59,828 nucleotides of DNA from an uncultured Pelagibacteraceae bacterium (GTDB lineage: Bacteria > Pseudomonadota > Alphaproteobacteria > Pelagibacterales > Pelagibacteraceae): positions 1 through 59,828 of the forward strand of contig CACHPE010000009.1 in NCBI GenBank assembly GCA_902581605.1. Reading direction: 5' to 3'. The notes under the pieces are model-generated. The model did no database searches, was not told the origin of the DNA, and saw only the letters and a program-made list of their open reading frames with translations. Positions 47,414 to 55,473 of the stretch are shown here, one piece after another; position 1 is the stretch's first letter, and every line of letters begins with the position of its first letter. Both the position numbers and the translations under genes were made by a program.

Positions 47414-47782
47414 TTATTCCCAGTCTAAAGCGCCCTTTTTCCATTCATAAATAAAGCCAATTGTTAGTATGAATAAAAAAATCATCATTGATGAAAAACC
47501 AAGTAATCCGATGTTTCCTAGAGAAATTGCCCATGGAAATAAAAATGCTATTTCCAAATCAAAAATAATAAACAAGATTGCAACTAAATAAAATCTTACA
47601 TCAAACTCAAGCCTTGAATCCTCAAAAGGTTCAAATCCACATTCATAAGCTGATAGTTTTTCTGGATCAGGTTTTTTTGGCGATAAAATGAAATTAATTA
47701 CTACAAACGCACAACTTAGCCCCAGAGCTATAACTAAAAAAATTATAATTGGTAAGTAATCTTTAAGAAAATCAGATAACAT
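47414..47782 (-). CDS. nuoA: NADH-quinone oxidoreductase subunit A
   Basis: First gene of the complex I operon. The 122-residue membrane protein has three helices and the conserved loop [16 protein letters not shown] with its Cys, then [22 protein letters not shown]. The 156-base gap upstream separates it from tRNA-Asp and should hold the operon promoter. Confidence 0.97.
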   Translation of the reverse strand: MLSDFLKDYLPIIIFLVIALGLSCAFVVINFILSPKKPDPEKLSAYECGFEPFEDSRLEFDVRFYLVAILFIIFDLEIAFLFPWAISLGNIGLLGFSSMMIFLFILTIGFIYEWKKGALDWE

Positions 47783-47938
47783 GCGTGTCTATATATCACT
47801 TTTTATTTGTTGTAGAAGGGTAGATACGTCACATTTTCAATAAAAAAAAAGATAATAAATTCAATTACTTACAAGTAATAGGCTAAAAAACTTAACAATT
47901 TCAATAGTTTAGTTATTTTAAAAAAGAATCATGGAAAG
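47783..47938 (-). promoter_or_regulatory. nuo operon upstream region, weak promoter candidate
   Basis: A 156-base gap between tRNA-Asp and nuoA. The best promoter-like pair on the minus strand is TTGAAA (47904-47899) with an 18-base spacer and TATTAC (47880-47875). That would give an mRNA leader near 85 bases. An A9 run on the plus strand (47842-47850) lies inside. No small gene, no stable hairpin and no clear terminator for the tRNA transcript were seen. Read-through from the tRNA promoter into nuoA is an alternative. Confidence 0.3.
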
Positions 47939-48015
47939 TGGCGGGAGTGAAGGGACTCGAACCCTCGACCTATCGCGTGACAGGCGATCGCTCTAACCAA
48001 CTGAGCTACACCCCC
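47939..48015 (-). tRNA. tRNA-Asp (anticodon GTC)
   Basis: Full cloverleaf on the minus strand: acceptor GGGGGTG with CACTCCC (one G-T pair), D arm GCTC/GAGC, anticodon stem ATCGC/GCGAT around loop CTGTCAC (anticodon GTC), and T arm GAGGG-TTCGAGT-CCCTT. The 3' CCA is encoded at 47941-47939. It lies 12 bases after tRNA-Val and is probably processed from the same transcript. Confidence 0.96.
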
Positions 48016-48027
48016 ACTTGTCAATTT

Positions 48028-48103
48028 TGGTGGGCAGTAAAGGACTCGAACCTTTGACCCCCTCGGTGTAAACGAGATGCTCTACCAACTGAGCTAACCG
48101 CCC
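48028..48103 (-). tRNA. tRNA-Val (anticodon TAC)
   Basis: Full cloverleaf on the minus strand: acceptor GGGCGGT with ACTGCCC (one G-T pair), D arm GCTC/GAGC, anticodon stem TCTCG/CGAGG around loop TTTACAC (anticodon TAC), T arm AAAGG-TTCGAGT-CCTTT. CCA is encoded (48030-48028). A strong promoter lies about 20 bases upstream. Confidence 0.96.
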
Positions 48104-48121
48104 ATTACCAAAATAAGATGA

Positions 48122-48149
48122 TTTATATCCTTTAGTTTACTGACGTCAA
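48122..48149 (-). promoter_or_regulatory. Promoter of the tRNA-Val/tRNA-Asp transcript
   Basis: On the minus strand TTGACG (48149-48144), 16-base spacer, TATAAA (48127-48122). This is one of the closest matches to a sigma70 promoter in the window, and it puts a start site some 10-12 bases before the tRNA-Val 5' end. Confidence 0.65.
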
Positions 48150-48234
48150 GTTCTATTAACGTTAAAAAATAGCAAAATTCTTAATTTTTTAAAAAAATTT
48201 AATTCTTAAAATATACGATTTAACCTTAGAAAAT

Positions 48235-48354
48235 TTAAAAACCTCCACGCCAATTATTCTTATTTTTGAAATTTTTTTCTTCCGACTTTGTAATTGGCTT
48301 GAAAATATAGAATAAAATTAGAACAAATAATATTAAATATAACCCAATTTCCAT
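48235..48354 (-). CDS. Small membrane protein, 39 residues, unknown function
   Basis: An open frame with ATG start at 48354, 12 bases after the lon stop, ending at 48235. The peptide begins MEIGLYLILFVLILFYIFKP, a single membrane segment, followed by a short hydrophilic tail ITKSEEKNFKNKNNWRGGF. The composition (hydrophobic then basic and Asn-rich, ending Trp-Arg-Gly-Gly-Phe) looks like a real small bitopic protein rather than random AT-rich sequence. Many proteobacteria have hupB after lon; this is not HU. Real status depends on conservation in relatives. Confidence 0.5.
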   Translation of the reverse strand: MEIGLYLILFVLILFYIFKPITKSEEKNFKNKNNWRGGF

Positions 48355-48366
48355 AATAGAAACAAT

Positions 48367-50745
48367 TTATTGAATACTTGCTTGAGATTTGTCGTCTTTT
48401 TTAGATATCTCAACCTCCGCCCACTCAGTAGGTTTAAGTTCTTTTGTCAATGCAATTTTAACTACTTGGTCAGCAAATTCTACTGGGGTTATTTTAATAT
48501 CATCAATAATTTTTTTAGGCATGTCCACAAGATCTTTTTCATTTTCCTTCGGTATCAATACCTCTTTAATTCCAGCTCTATGAGCAGCTAATAATTTTTC
48601 TTTCAGACCACCAATTGGTAAAACTTGACCTGTTAAAGTTACTTCTCCGGTCATAGCTACGTCTCTTCTTACAGGAATATTTGTAATTGATGATACAATA
48701 GAAGTTACCATACCTATTCCTGCAGAAGGACCATCTTTTGGAGTTGCGCCCTCCGGGACGTGTATATGGAAGTCTTTTTTTTCAAATACAGGTGGAATAA
48801 TACCGTATTCTAAACATTTTGATCTTACAAAAGATTTGGCAGCTTTAACTGACTCTTGCATAACATCACCTAATTTACCAGTGATTTGCATCCTGCCCTT
48901 ACCAGGCATTGTAACAGTTTCGATTTTTAATATTTCACCACCATACTCTGTCCAAGCAAGTCCTGTTACTATACCAACTCTATTTTCAGTTTCTAGTTCT
49001 CCAAATTTAAATTTAGGAACTCCTAAAAAATCAGGTAAATTTTTATTGTTTATTCTTACCTCATTTTCCTCGCCAGCAACAATCTTTTTTACCACTTTTC
49101 TAGCTAGTTTAGAAATTTCTCTTTCAAGATTCCTAACACCTGATTCCTTTGTGTATCCTCTTATAACTTCCTTAATGATATCATCATCTAACTTCATTTC
49201 CTTTTCTTTTACACCATTATCTTTAATTTGTTTTGGTAATAAATATTTATCAGCAATACTTATTTTTTCATCTTCTGTGTAACCCGCTAATCTTATTACT
49301 TCCATTCTATCTAATAAAGGAGGTAAAATATTAAGCGTATTAGCAGTTGTTACAAACATCACGTCAGATAAATCATAATCAACTTCTAAATAGTGATCAT
49401 TAAATGTTGTATTTTGTTCTGGATCTAAAGCTTCTAATAATGCTGACGATGGGTCTCCTCTATAATCATTTCCAATTTTATCTATCTCATCTAATAGAAT
49501 TAATGGGTTTTTTGTTCCAGCTTTTTTCATCATCTGAATAATTTTTCCTGGTAGTGATCCAATATAAGTTCTTCTGTGACCACGTATTTCTGCTTCATCC
49601 CTCATACCACCAACAGACATTCTAACAAATTCTCTATTTGTTGCTTTTGCTATAGATTTACCTAATGACGTTTTCCCAACACCTGGTGGTCCAACTAAAC
49701 ATAAAATTGGCCCTTTGATTTTTTCCATTCTTTTTTGAACTGCTAAAAATTCAATAATTCTCTCTTTTACCTTTTCCAATCCAAAGTGATCTTTATCAAG
49801 AATGTTTAGTGCTTTAGTTAAATCTATATCAACTTCACTTTTTTTATGCCAAGGAAGTTCTGTCATCCAATCTAAATAATTTCTTACAACAGTAGCCTCT
49901 GCAGACATTGGGCTCATATTTTTTAATTTTTTTAATTCCTGAAGACACTTTTTTTCAACTTCTTTCGGCATCTTAGCCTTCGTAATTGCTTTATTTAAAC
50001 TTGTTGTTTCATCTTTGCCATCTTCAATCTCTCCAAGTTCCTTTTGAATAGCTTTTAATTGCTCATTTAGATAATACTCTCTTTGAGTTTTTTCCATTTG
50101 AGTTTTAACTCTACCTCTTATTCTTTTTTCTACACCAATAATACTCGTCTCATTTTCCATTATTTTAATAATGGCATTTAATCTTTTCTTTACATCTGCG
50201 GTTTCAAAAATTTGTTGTTTTTCTGAAATCGTAGCAGTTATATGAGATGCAATATTGTCAGCAATCTGAGACGGGTCTTTAAGTTGCTTAATCGTATTAA
50301 TTGTTTCACTAGAAATTTTTTTATTTATAGAAGTTAATTTTTCCAACCTTCGCAATGCTGTGGCCGCAAGTGGAAATAAATCTTCGTCTTTAGGCAAAAC
50401 ATCTTGGTAATGAGCATAATCACAAGTTATAAATTTTTCATTATCTTTAAAATCTAAAATTTTTACTCTTTTAACTCCTTCAACTAAAACTTTAACTGTC
50501 CCATCAGGTAATTTTAGTAATTGCAAAATACTTCCTTCACAACCATACATAAAAACATCTGTTTTCTTAGGATCGTCAATTTCTGAATTTTTTTGTGTAA
50601 CAAGAATAATTTTTTTATCCTTTTTCATCACTTCGTTTAGTGCTGAAATGGATTTATCTCTTCCTACAAACAAGGGAATAACCATGCTAGGAAAAACCAC
50701 AATATCTCTTAGTGGTAATAACGGTAGTGAAATTTTGACATCCAT
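48367..50745 (-). CDS. lon: ATP-dependent protease Lon
   Basis: Cytosolic AAA+ serine protease degrading misfolded and regulatory proteins. The 792-residue protein has an N-terminal substrate domain (LPLLPLRDIVVFPSMVIPLFVGR), a coiled-coil part with TQREYYLNEQLKAIQKELGE, and an AAA+ domain with Walker A LVGPPGVGKTSLGKS and Walker B NPLILLDEIDKIG. The C-terminal protease domain has the catalytic Ser in KDGPSAGIGM and Lys in GGLKEKLLAAHRAG. It ends the tig-clpP-clpX-lon cluster. No Shine-Dalgarno is visible; instead a 7+7 inverted repeat (50750-50765) lies just before the start. Confidence 0.98.
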   Translation of the reverse strand: MDVKISLPLLPLRDIVVFPSMVIPLFVGRDKSISALNEVMKKDKKIILVTQKNSEIDDPKKTDVFMYGCEGSILQLLKLPDGTVKVLVEGVKRVKILDFKDNEKFITCDYAHYQDVLPKDEDLFPLAATALRRLEKLTSINKKISSETINTIKQLKDPSQIADNIASHITATISEKQQIFETADVKKRLNAIIKIMENETSIIGVEKRIRGRVKTQMEKTQREYYLNEQLKAIQKELGEIEDGKDETTSLNKAITKAKMPKEVEKKCLQELKKLKNMSPMSAEATVVRNYLDWMTELPWHKKSEVDIDLTKALNILDKDHFGLEKVKERIIEFLAVQKRMEKIKGPILCLVGPPGVGKTSLGKSIAKATNREFVRMSVGGMRDEAEIRGHRRTYIGSLPGKIIQMMKKAGTKNPLILLDEIDKIGNDYRGDPSSALLEALDPEQNTTFNDHYLEVDYDLSDVMFVTTANTLNILPPLLDRMEVIRLAGYTEDEKISIADKYLLPKQIKDNGVKEKEMKLDDDIIKEVIRGYTKESGVRNLEREISKLARKVVKKIVAGEENEVRINNKNLPDFLGVPKFKFGELETENRVGIVTGLAWTEYGGEILKIETVTMPGKGRMQITGKLGDVMQESVKAAKSFVRSKCLEYGIIPPVFEKKDFHIHVPEGATPKDGPSAGIGMVTSIVSSITNIPVRRDVAMTGEVTLTGQVLPIGGLKEKLLAAHRAGIKEVLIPKENEKDLVDMPKKIIDDIKITPVEFADQVVKIALTKELKPTEWAEVEISKKDDKSQASIQ

Positions 50746-50749
50746 GTGG

Positions 50750-50765
50750 ATAATATGGATATTAT
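50750..50765. repeat. Inverted repeat ATAATAT-GG-ATATTAT before lon
   Basis: A perfect 7-base inverted repeat with a two-base centre lies between 5 and 20 bases upstream of the lon start codon, where a ribosome binding site would be. It could be an operator or a weak hairpin. In AT-rich DNA such repeats also arise by chance. Nothing else was recognised in the 60-base clpX-lon gap apart from a repeated ATTGCA (two copies, seven bases apart). Confidence 0.35.
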
Positions 50766-50805
50766 ATTTTATAATGCAATAGATTTTTGCAATTTATCAA
50801 GGTTA

Positions 50806-52074
50806 TTAAGCCGCTGTGGTCTTATTTGACTTAGATTTATTGTCACCTTTAGCATGAACTAGGATTGGTTGTGATTGTCCTTTTGCAGCACCAGCATCAA
50901 CAATAATTTCTTCAATATTATCTTGGCTCGGAAGATCGTACATTGTCTTCAACAAAATATTTTCTAGAATTGATCTCAAGCCTCTTGCTCCAGTTTTTTT
51001 GCTAATAGCTTTTTGCGCTATTTCTTTTAGAGCATTTTCTTTAAATGTTAGTTTAGCACCATCCAATTTAAATAGCTCTTGATATTGCTTTGTTAAAGAA
51101 TTTTTTGGTTCTTGCAATATTTTTATTAAAGATTTTTCATCTAAATCTTCAAGTGTCGCTATCATTGGAAGTCTTCCAATAAATTCAGGAATCAATCCAA
51201 ATTTTAATAAATCCTCAGGCTCTAAACCTTTCATCCACTCACCAGTTTTCTTATCTTGTGTATTTTTTACATCTGCACCAAAACCAATTGAAGTTCCCTT
51301 ATCTCTTTGAGAAATAATTTTATCAAGACCTGCAAATGCTCCTCCACAAATAAATAAAATATTTGTAGTATCCACCTGTAAAAATTCTTGTTGAGGATGT
51401 TTTCTTCCACCTTGAGGCGGAACACTAGCAACTGTTCCCTCCATTATTTTTAGAAGAGCCTGCTGAACTCCTTCCCCAGACACATCTCTTGTGATTGATG
51501 GATTTTCAGATTTTCTACTTATTTTATCAACCTCATCAATATAAACTATTCCTCTTTGAGCTTTTTCAACATTATAGTCAGATGCTTGTAACAATTTTAA
51601 AATAATATTTTCAACATCCTCTCCAACATAACCAGCTTCTGTTAGAGTGGTTGCATCAGCCATTGTGAATGGCACGTCCAAAATTCTAGCAAGAGTTTGT
51701 GCAAGCAATGTTTTTCCACAACCTGTGGGACCAACTAAAAGTATATTTGATTTTGATAGCTCAACATTTTTACTTGTTTTACTCTCATAATTTAATCTTT
51801 TGTAATGGTTGTGTACTGCAACAGATAATACCTTTTTCGCGTGTGCTTGACCAATAACATAATCATCTAATACTGAACAAATTTCTTTTGGAGATGGAAG
51901 ACCATCTTGATGTTTTACAAAAGTATCCTTGCTTTCTTCTTTTATAATGTCCATACATAACTCGACACATTCATCGCAGATGAAAACAGTTGGACCAGCA
52001 ATCAGCTTTCTTACTTCATGTTGACTCTTGCCACAGAAAGAACAGTAAAGAATATTTTTATTATTTGTTGTCAT
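50806..52074 (-). CDS. clpX: ATP-dependent Clp protease ATP-binding subunit ClpX
   Basis: AAA+ unfoldase that feeds substrates into ClpP. It has 422 residues. The N-terminal zinc domain has Cys11, Cys14, Cys33 and Cys36 ([18 protein letters not shown]). Walker A is GPTGCGKT at 115-122, Walker B is [11 protein letters not shown], and [16 protein letters not shown] and [16 protein letters not shown] sensor motifs follow. The C-terminal tail is polar and Lys-rich ([10 protein letters not shown]). It follows clpP after 92 bases and may have its own promoter there. Confidence 0.97.
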   Translation of the reverse strand: MTTNNKNILYCSFCGKSQHEVRKLIAGPTVFICDECVELCMDIIKEESKDTFVKHQDGLPSPKEICSVLDDYVIGQAHAKKVLSVAVHNHYKRLNYESKTSKNVELSKSNILLVGPTGCGKTLLAQTLARILDVPFTMADATTLTEAGYVGEDVENIILKLLQASDYNVEKAQRGIVYIDEVDKISRKSENPSITRDVSGEGVQQALLKIMEGTVASVPPQGGRKHPQQEFLQVDTTNILFICGGAFAGLDKIISQRDKGTSIGFGADVKNTQDKKTGEWMKGLEPEDLLKFGLIPEFIGRLPMIATLEDLDEKSLIKILQEPKNSLTKQYQELFKLDGAKLTFKENALKEIAQKAISKKTGARGLRSILENILLKTMYDLPSQDNIEEIIVDAGAAKGQSQPILVHAKGDNKSKSNKTTAA

Positions 52075-52166
52075 TTTAATTTTTATAACGAATCAATATA
52101 ATTACTCTATTATAGAAGACTCACACTAATCAAGTTTCGATTAATTACGACTCAATATATTGTGTA
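52075..52166 (-). promoter_or_regulatory. clpP-clpX intergenic leader with possible internal promoter
   Basis: On the minus strand a perfect TATAAT (52114-52109) lies 35 bases before the clpX start, but there is no strong -35 at ideal distance (a TTGATT begins 19 bases upstream). Decamer TTGATTCGTT (52096-52087) just before the clpX start is exactly complementary to AACGAATCAA in the clpP leader (52791-52782). The spacing of genes suggests separate control of clpX within the cluster. Confidence 0.35.
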
Positions 52167-52778
52167 TTAAGATCTTTTTTCTACTACTTCGTCAATAAGA
52201 CCAAAAGATTGTGCGACATCTGCGGTCATAAAATTGTCTCTTTCAAGAGCAGATTTTATTTCTTCAATACTTTTTCCAGTATGCTTTGAATAAATTTCAT
52301 TAAGCCTTTTTTTTAAAGACAAAACTTCATTAGCATGAATTTCAATATCAGTTGCCTGACCTTGAAAACCTGCTGATGGTTGGTGAACCATTATTCTTGA
52401 ATTTGGTAATGAAAATCTTTTTCCTTTAGTGCCTGCAGCAAGTAAAAAGGACCCCATAGAAGCTGCTTGACCTATACATAATGTAGAAATATCTGGTTTC
52501 ACATATTGCATTGTATCATATATGCCAAGACCAGCTGTAACCAAACCTCCCGGGCTATTTATATATAAATAAATTTCTTTTTTGGGATCTTCAGCTTCTA
52601 AAAATAATAATTGAGCAGTAACTAAAGAAGCTACATTGTCGTTAATTTGACCTGTTAAAAAAATAATTCTCTCTTTTAGTAATCTAGAATAAATATCATA
52701 AGCTCTCTCACCTTTGCTTGATTGCTCAACAACCATTGGTACAAGATTACTCATATGTTCTGATAATTTTGTTGTCAT
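52167..52778 (-). CDS. clpP: ATP-dependent Clp protease proteolytic subunit ClpP
   Basis: Tetradecameric serine protease partner of ClpX. It has 203 residues, with catalytic Ser107 ([14 protein letters not shown]), His132 ([11 protein letters not shown]) and Asp181 (ERDNFMT). The N terminus has [30 protein letters not shown] as expected. The 32-base leader after tig lacks a Shine-Dalgarno; an AAGTTG/CAACTT inverted repeat ends exactly at the ATG. Confidence 0.98.
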   Translation of the reverse strand: MTTKLSEHMSNLVPMVVEQSSKGERAYDIYSRLLKERIIFLTGQINDNVASLVTAQLLFLEAEDPKKEIYLYINSPGGLVTAGLGIYDTMQYVKPDISTLCIGQAASMGSFLLAAGTKGKRFSLPNSRIMVHQPSAGFQGQATDIEIHANEVLSLKKRLNEIYSKHTGKSIEEIKSALERDNFMTADVAQSFGLIDEVVEKRS

Positions 52779-52806
52779 AAGTTGATTCGTTCTACTTATA
52801 CAACTT
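52779..52806 (-). promoter_or_regulatory. Hairpin abutting the clpP start codon
   Basis: Read on the minus strand, AAGTTG (52806-52801) and CAACTT (52784-52779) can form a six-pair stem with a 16-base loop. The stem ends at the base before the ATG. The loop region contains part of the AACGAATCAA decamer shared, in complement, with the clpX leader. Stability is low because the stem is AT-rich. Confidence 0.35.
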
Positions 52807-52810
52807 GAGA

Positions 52811-54241
52811 TTACTTTTTGCTAACTTTTTTTGTCTTTTTCGACGCTGGCTTTGATTTTGCCTTTTTAGTTGTTGGTTTTTTTTCTTTCGCAGTTGTTAT
52901 AGCTGATTTTTTCTTAGTTACTTTTTTTTCTTCACCATGGTCATGATCACGCTTATGAGCTTCTTTTAAAATCTTTTCAGCTTCCACTTTTGAAATTTCT
53001 TTCTTATTTGCATTACCTTTTTCTTTAATTAAATTTAAAATTTTTTCTTCATATACGGTTCCTCTTAAGCTCGCCAATGCAGATGGGTTTTTTTGGTAAA
53101 AATCCATAACCATTTTTTCTTGTCCAGGCATCATTCTTAATTGTTTTTGTACTTCGGCCTGAACTTCTTGTTCAGTTACATTAATTTTATTTTTTTCACC
53201 AAACTCATTTAAAATTAATCCAGCTTTAATTCTTATTTTTGCTTTTTCTTCAAAATTTTTTTTATTTTTCTTTACCTCTTCCTCGGACATACCTTGTGAA
53301 AGAACTTTAACCTCTTCCTCAACTAGATTTTCTGGAACTTCGTCTACTTTAATTTTCTCTATTTCTTTTAAAATTTGGTTTTTAGATAATTGATCAAGTG
53401 AATTTTTATATTCATCATTAATCTGTTTTGAAATTAAAGTTTTTAAATCTTTTAAATCTTTTGCTCCTAAATTTTTTGCAAAATCATCATCAATTTTTAC
53501 TTCTTCTGATTGTTTAACACTTAAAATTTTACAATTGAATTTAGCTTTTTTATTTACTAACTCTTTTTCTGGAAAATTCTCTGGCAAAATTGCATCTACA
53601 ACTTTTTCATCACCCTTTTTCACTCCAATTAATTGTTCGTCAAAGCCTTTTAAAAATAAATCTTTACCTAAAGTAAGCTGAGTGTTCTTTCCTTCATTTC
53701 CTTTAAATTCCTTGCCGTCAACTGTTGCTTTGTAGTCTAAAGAGACTAAATCACCTTTTTTAGCTTTTGTATCAGGACCAACTTCTTTAAAATTTGGTTG
53801 ATTTTTTGCTATTTCTTTTATTCTTTTATCTGTTTCACTATCATCTATTTTTACAGTGTATTGATCAAATTTAATATTTTCTAAAGATTTAATTTCTACT
53901 TTTGGTAGCTCTGTTACTGATAAAACATATTCTAAATCTTTATCCTCACCATATGTTTTTAAATCAAGTTTTGGTTGACCAGCTGGTTTAATTTTTTTTT
54001 CTTCTAATGCTTTAGTTGATGTTTCTTTTAAAACTTTATCTAAAACTTCTCCAAAAACTGCTTTACCAAATTGTCTTTTTAAAATTTCTTTTGGAACTTT
54101 TCCTGGTCTAAATCCTTTAAGATTTACGCTCCCTTTTATTTCCTCATATTTTTCATCCATATATGAGTTCATTGTCTCTTTATCGATAAAAACTTTTACG
54201 TCTTTATTTAAACCTTTTTTGTTTTCTACTGTAACTTTCAT
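52811..54241 (-). CDS. tig: Trigger factor
   Basis: Ribosome-bound chaperone that meets nascent chains. I chose the ATG at 54241 ([20 protein letters not shown]); the frame stays open for 13 more codons, but those lie in the 3' end of tRNA-Leu. This gives 476 residues. The ribosome-docking motif GFRPGKVP is at 43-50, followed by the peptidyl-prolyl isomerase domain (about 150-235, [19 protein letters not shown]) and the helical chaperone arms. The last 45 or so residues form a His/Asp then Lys-Thr-Ala-Pro-rich tail (from [11 protein letters not shown]) not needed by the family fold. The start is nine bases from the tRNA end. Confidence 0.96.
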   Translation of the reverse strand: MKVTVENKKGLNKDVKVFIDKETMNSYMDEKYEEIKGSVNLKGFRPGKVPKEILKRQFGKAVFGEVLDKVLKETSTKALEEKKIKPAGQPKLDLKTYGEDKDLEYVLSVTELPKVEIKSLENIKFDQYTVKIDDSETDKRIKEIAKNQPNFKEVGPDTKAKKGDLVSLDYKATVDGKEFKGNEGKNTQLTLGKDLFLKGFDEQLIGVKKGDEKVVDAILPENFPEKELVNKKAKFNCKILSVKQSEEVKIDDDFAKNLGAKDLKDLKTLISKQINDEYKNSLDQLSKNQILKEIEKIKVDEVPENLVEEEVKVLSQGMSEEEVKKNKKNFEEKAKIRIKAGLILNEFGEKNKINVTEQEVQAEVQKQLRMMPGQEKMVMDFYQKNPSALASLRGTVYEEKILNLIKEKGNANKKEISKVEAEKILKEAHKRDHDHGEEKKVTKKKSAITTAKEKKPTTKKAKSKPASKKTKKVSKK

Positions 54242-54250
54242 AATATTTAA

Positions 54251-54335
54251 TGGTAGGGCGAAAAGGACTCGAACCTTCACATGTTGCCATATTGGTTCCT
54301 AAGACCAACGCGTCTACCAATTCCGCCATCGCCCC
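54251..54335 (-). tRNA. tRNA-Leu (anticodon TAG)
   Basis: Class II tRNA on the minus strand, 85 bases including encoded CCA. Acceptor GGGGCGA with TCGCCCT, anticodon stem TTGGT/ACCAA around loop CTTAGGA (anticodon TAG), a long variable arm, and T arm with GGTTCGAGTCC. The 3' CCA at 54253-54251 is followed after nine bases by the tig start codon, so tRNA and tig share one primary transcript. Confidence 0.96.
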
Positions 54336-54349
54336 ACAAATTACGTCGG

Positions 54350-54378
54350 TTTATATATTATTGATTTAAATTGTCCAA
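54350..54378 (-). promoter_or_regulatory. Promoter of the tRNA-Leu-tig transcript
   Basis: On the minus strand TTGGAC (54378-54373), 17-base spacer, TATAAA (54355-54350), then about 14 bases to the tRNA 5' end. It is a good sigma70 match with ideal spacing. No other promoter can fit between the tRNA and tig, so it should also drive tig and perhaps clpP. Confidence 0.6.
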
Positions 54379-54405
54379 CGAGAATTGGTTAATTTTAGCT
54401 TAAAT

Positions 54406-55473
54406 TTACATTCCTAACTTATTTTTAGAATAAAAATCAATTAATTCAGTTATTATTTTCTTAGTATTGTAAGTTAATCGATATTCGGGATAATCTTTTT
54501 TAAATTTTCTAATATCACTGATCCACCACTTGTGATCACCAGTTCTTGATTTATCTATATATTTTCTTTTAATGTGTATGTTTTTAATCTTTTCAACTTG
54601 TCTGAGTGCCTCTTCTACTGAACAATTTGAATATCTACTCCCACCTATATTGTAAACTTCACCTTTTATTTTTGGATTTTTATAAAATTGCCAAAAACAT
54701 TTTACTAAATCATTAGCATGCAAATTATCTCTAACTTGCAAACCTTTATATCCTATTATTTTATATGATTTATCTCTTAAAGATTTCTTAACTAAATATG
54801 ATAAAAAACCATGATACTCAGCAGAAGAATGATTTGCTCCTGTAATACATCCTGCTCTAAAAATAATAGTATTCAAGCCAATATTTTTTCCATATTCTTG
54901 AACTAAAAAGTCTGATGATGTTTTTGAAACTCCAAATAAGCTGTGCACACAATTATCAACTGACATTTTTTCGTTTATTCCTCTAAAAAACTTATGAGTT
55001 TTAGATAACTCAAAACGGGTTTTTTTTTTAATTAATTTTAACTTATTTGGATTATCTCCGTAGACCTTGTTAGTTGAGGTAAATATGAATTTTGCTTTAG
55101 GTGAAAAAATCCTAGTACATTCTAATAAATTGAGTGTTCCATTAGCATTAACTGTAAAATCAGTTAAAGGTTCTTTTGCTGCCCAATCGTGTGATGGCTG
55201 TGCGGCAGTATGAATAATTAACTTAATTTTATTTTTATTTTTTTTAAAAATATTTTCAATTTTTTTATAATTTCTTATATCTATATTTTTGTGATCATAA
55301 TTATTTTTTTTAAGATTTATTTTTTTTACCCAAGATGTAGATCCATCTTTTCCAAAAAAATATTCTCTTAAATTGTTATCTATACCTATAACTTTAAATT
55401 TTTTTTTTAAAAAAAATTCTACTGATGATGAGCCAACTAAGCCATTAGATCCTGTAACAATACAAATTTTCAT
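54406..55473 (-). CDS. NAD-dependent nucleotide-sugar epimerase/dehydratase (CDP-paratose 2-epimerase-like)
   Basis: Extended short-chain dehydrogenase acting on a nucleotide sugar, probably for a surface glycan. In 355 residues it has the NAD-binding glycine motif GSNGLVG at 8-14, HTAAQPSHDWA, VNANGTLNLLE, and FTSTNKVYGD near 131-140. These resemble CDP-tyvelose (paratose) 2-epimerases. The catalytic Tyr-x-x-x-Lys position reads FGVSK (Phe180, Lys184), so the Tyr appears replaced by Phe. I recall HSLFGxSK in a subgroup of this family, so it may be conserved there. FRAGCITGANHSSAEYHGFLSYLVK and YKGLQVRDNLHANDLV follow. Substrate is not known. It overlaps the FkbM gene by four bases. Confidence 0.8.
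   Translation of the reverse strand: MKICIVTGSNGLVGSSSVEFFLKKKFKVIGIDNNLREYFFGKDGSTSWVKKINLKKNNYDHKNIDIRNYKKIENIFKKNKNKIKLIIHTAAQPSHDWAAKEPLTDFTVNANGTLNLLECTRIFSPKAKFIFTSTNKVYGDNPNKLKLIKKKTRFELSKTHKFFRGINEKMSVDNCVHSLFGVSKTSSDFLVQEYGKNIGLNTIIFRAGCITGANHSSAEYHGFLSYLVKKSLRDKSYKIIGYKGLQVRDNLHANDLVKCFWQFYKNPKIKGEVYNIGGSRYSNCSVEEALRQVEKIKNIHIKRKYIDKSRTGDHKWWISDIRKFKKDYPEYRLTYNTKKIITELIDFYSKNKLGM

Noticed and set aside
48150..48234. Poly-A/T inverted repeat near 48181-48210 as a terminator
   Set aside because: The stem is made only of A-T pairs and is flanked by promoter elements for the tRNAs; too weak to call a terminator.
48389..49282. Several plus-strand frames opposite lon
   Set aside because: Serine/phenylalanine/isoleucine-rich antisense of Lys-, Glu- and Asp-rich lon codons; typical shadow composition.
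54242..54280. Longer start for trigger factor
   Set aside because: The extra 13 codons lie in the tRNA-Leu 3' end; the downstream ATG starts exactly at the conserved beginning of the protein.
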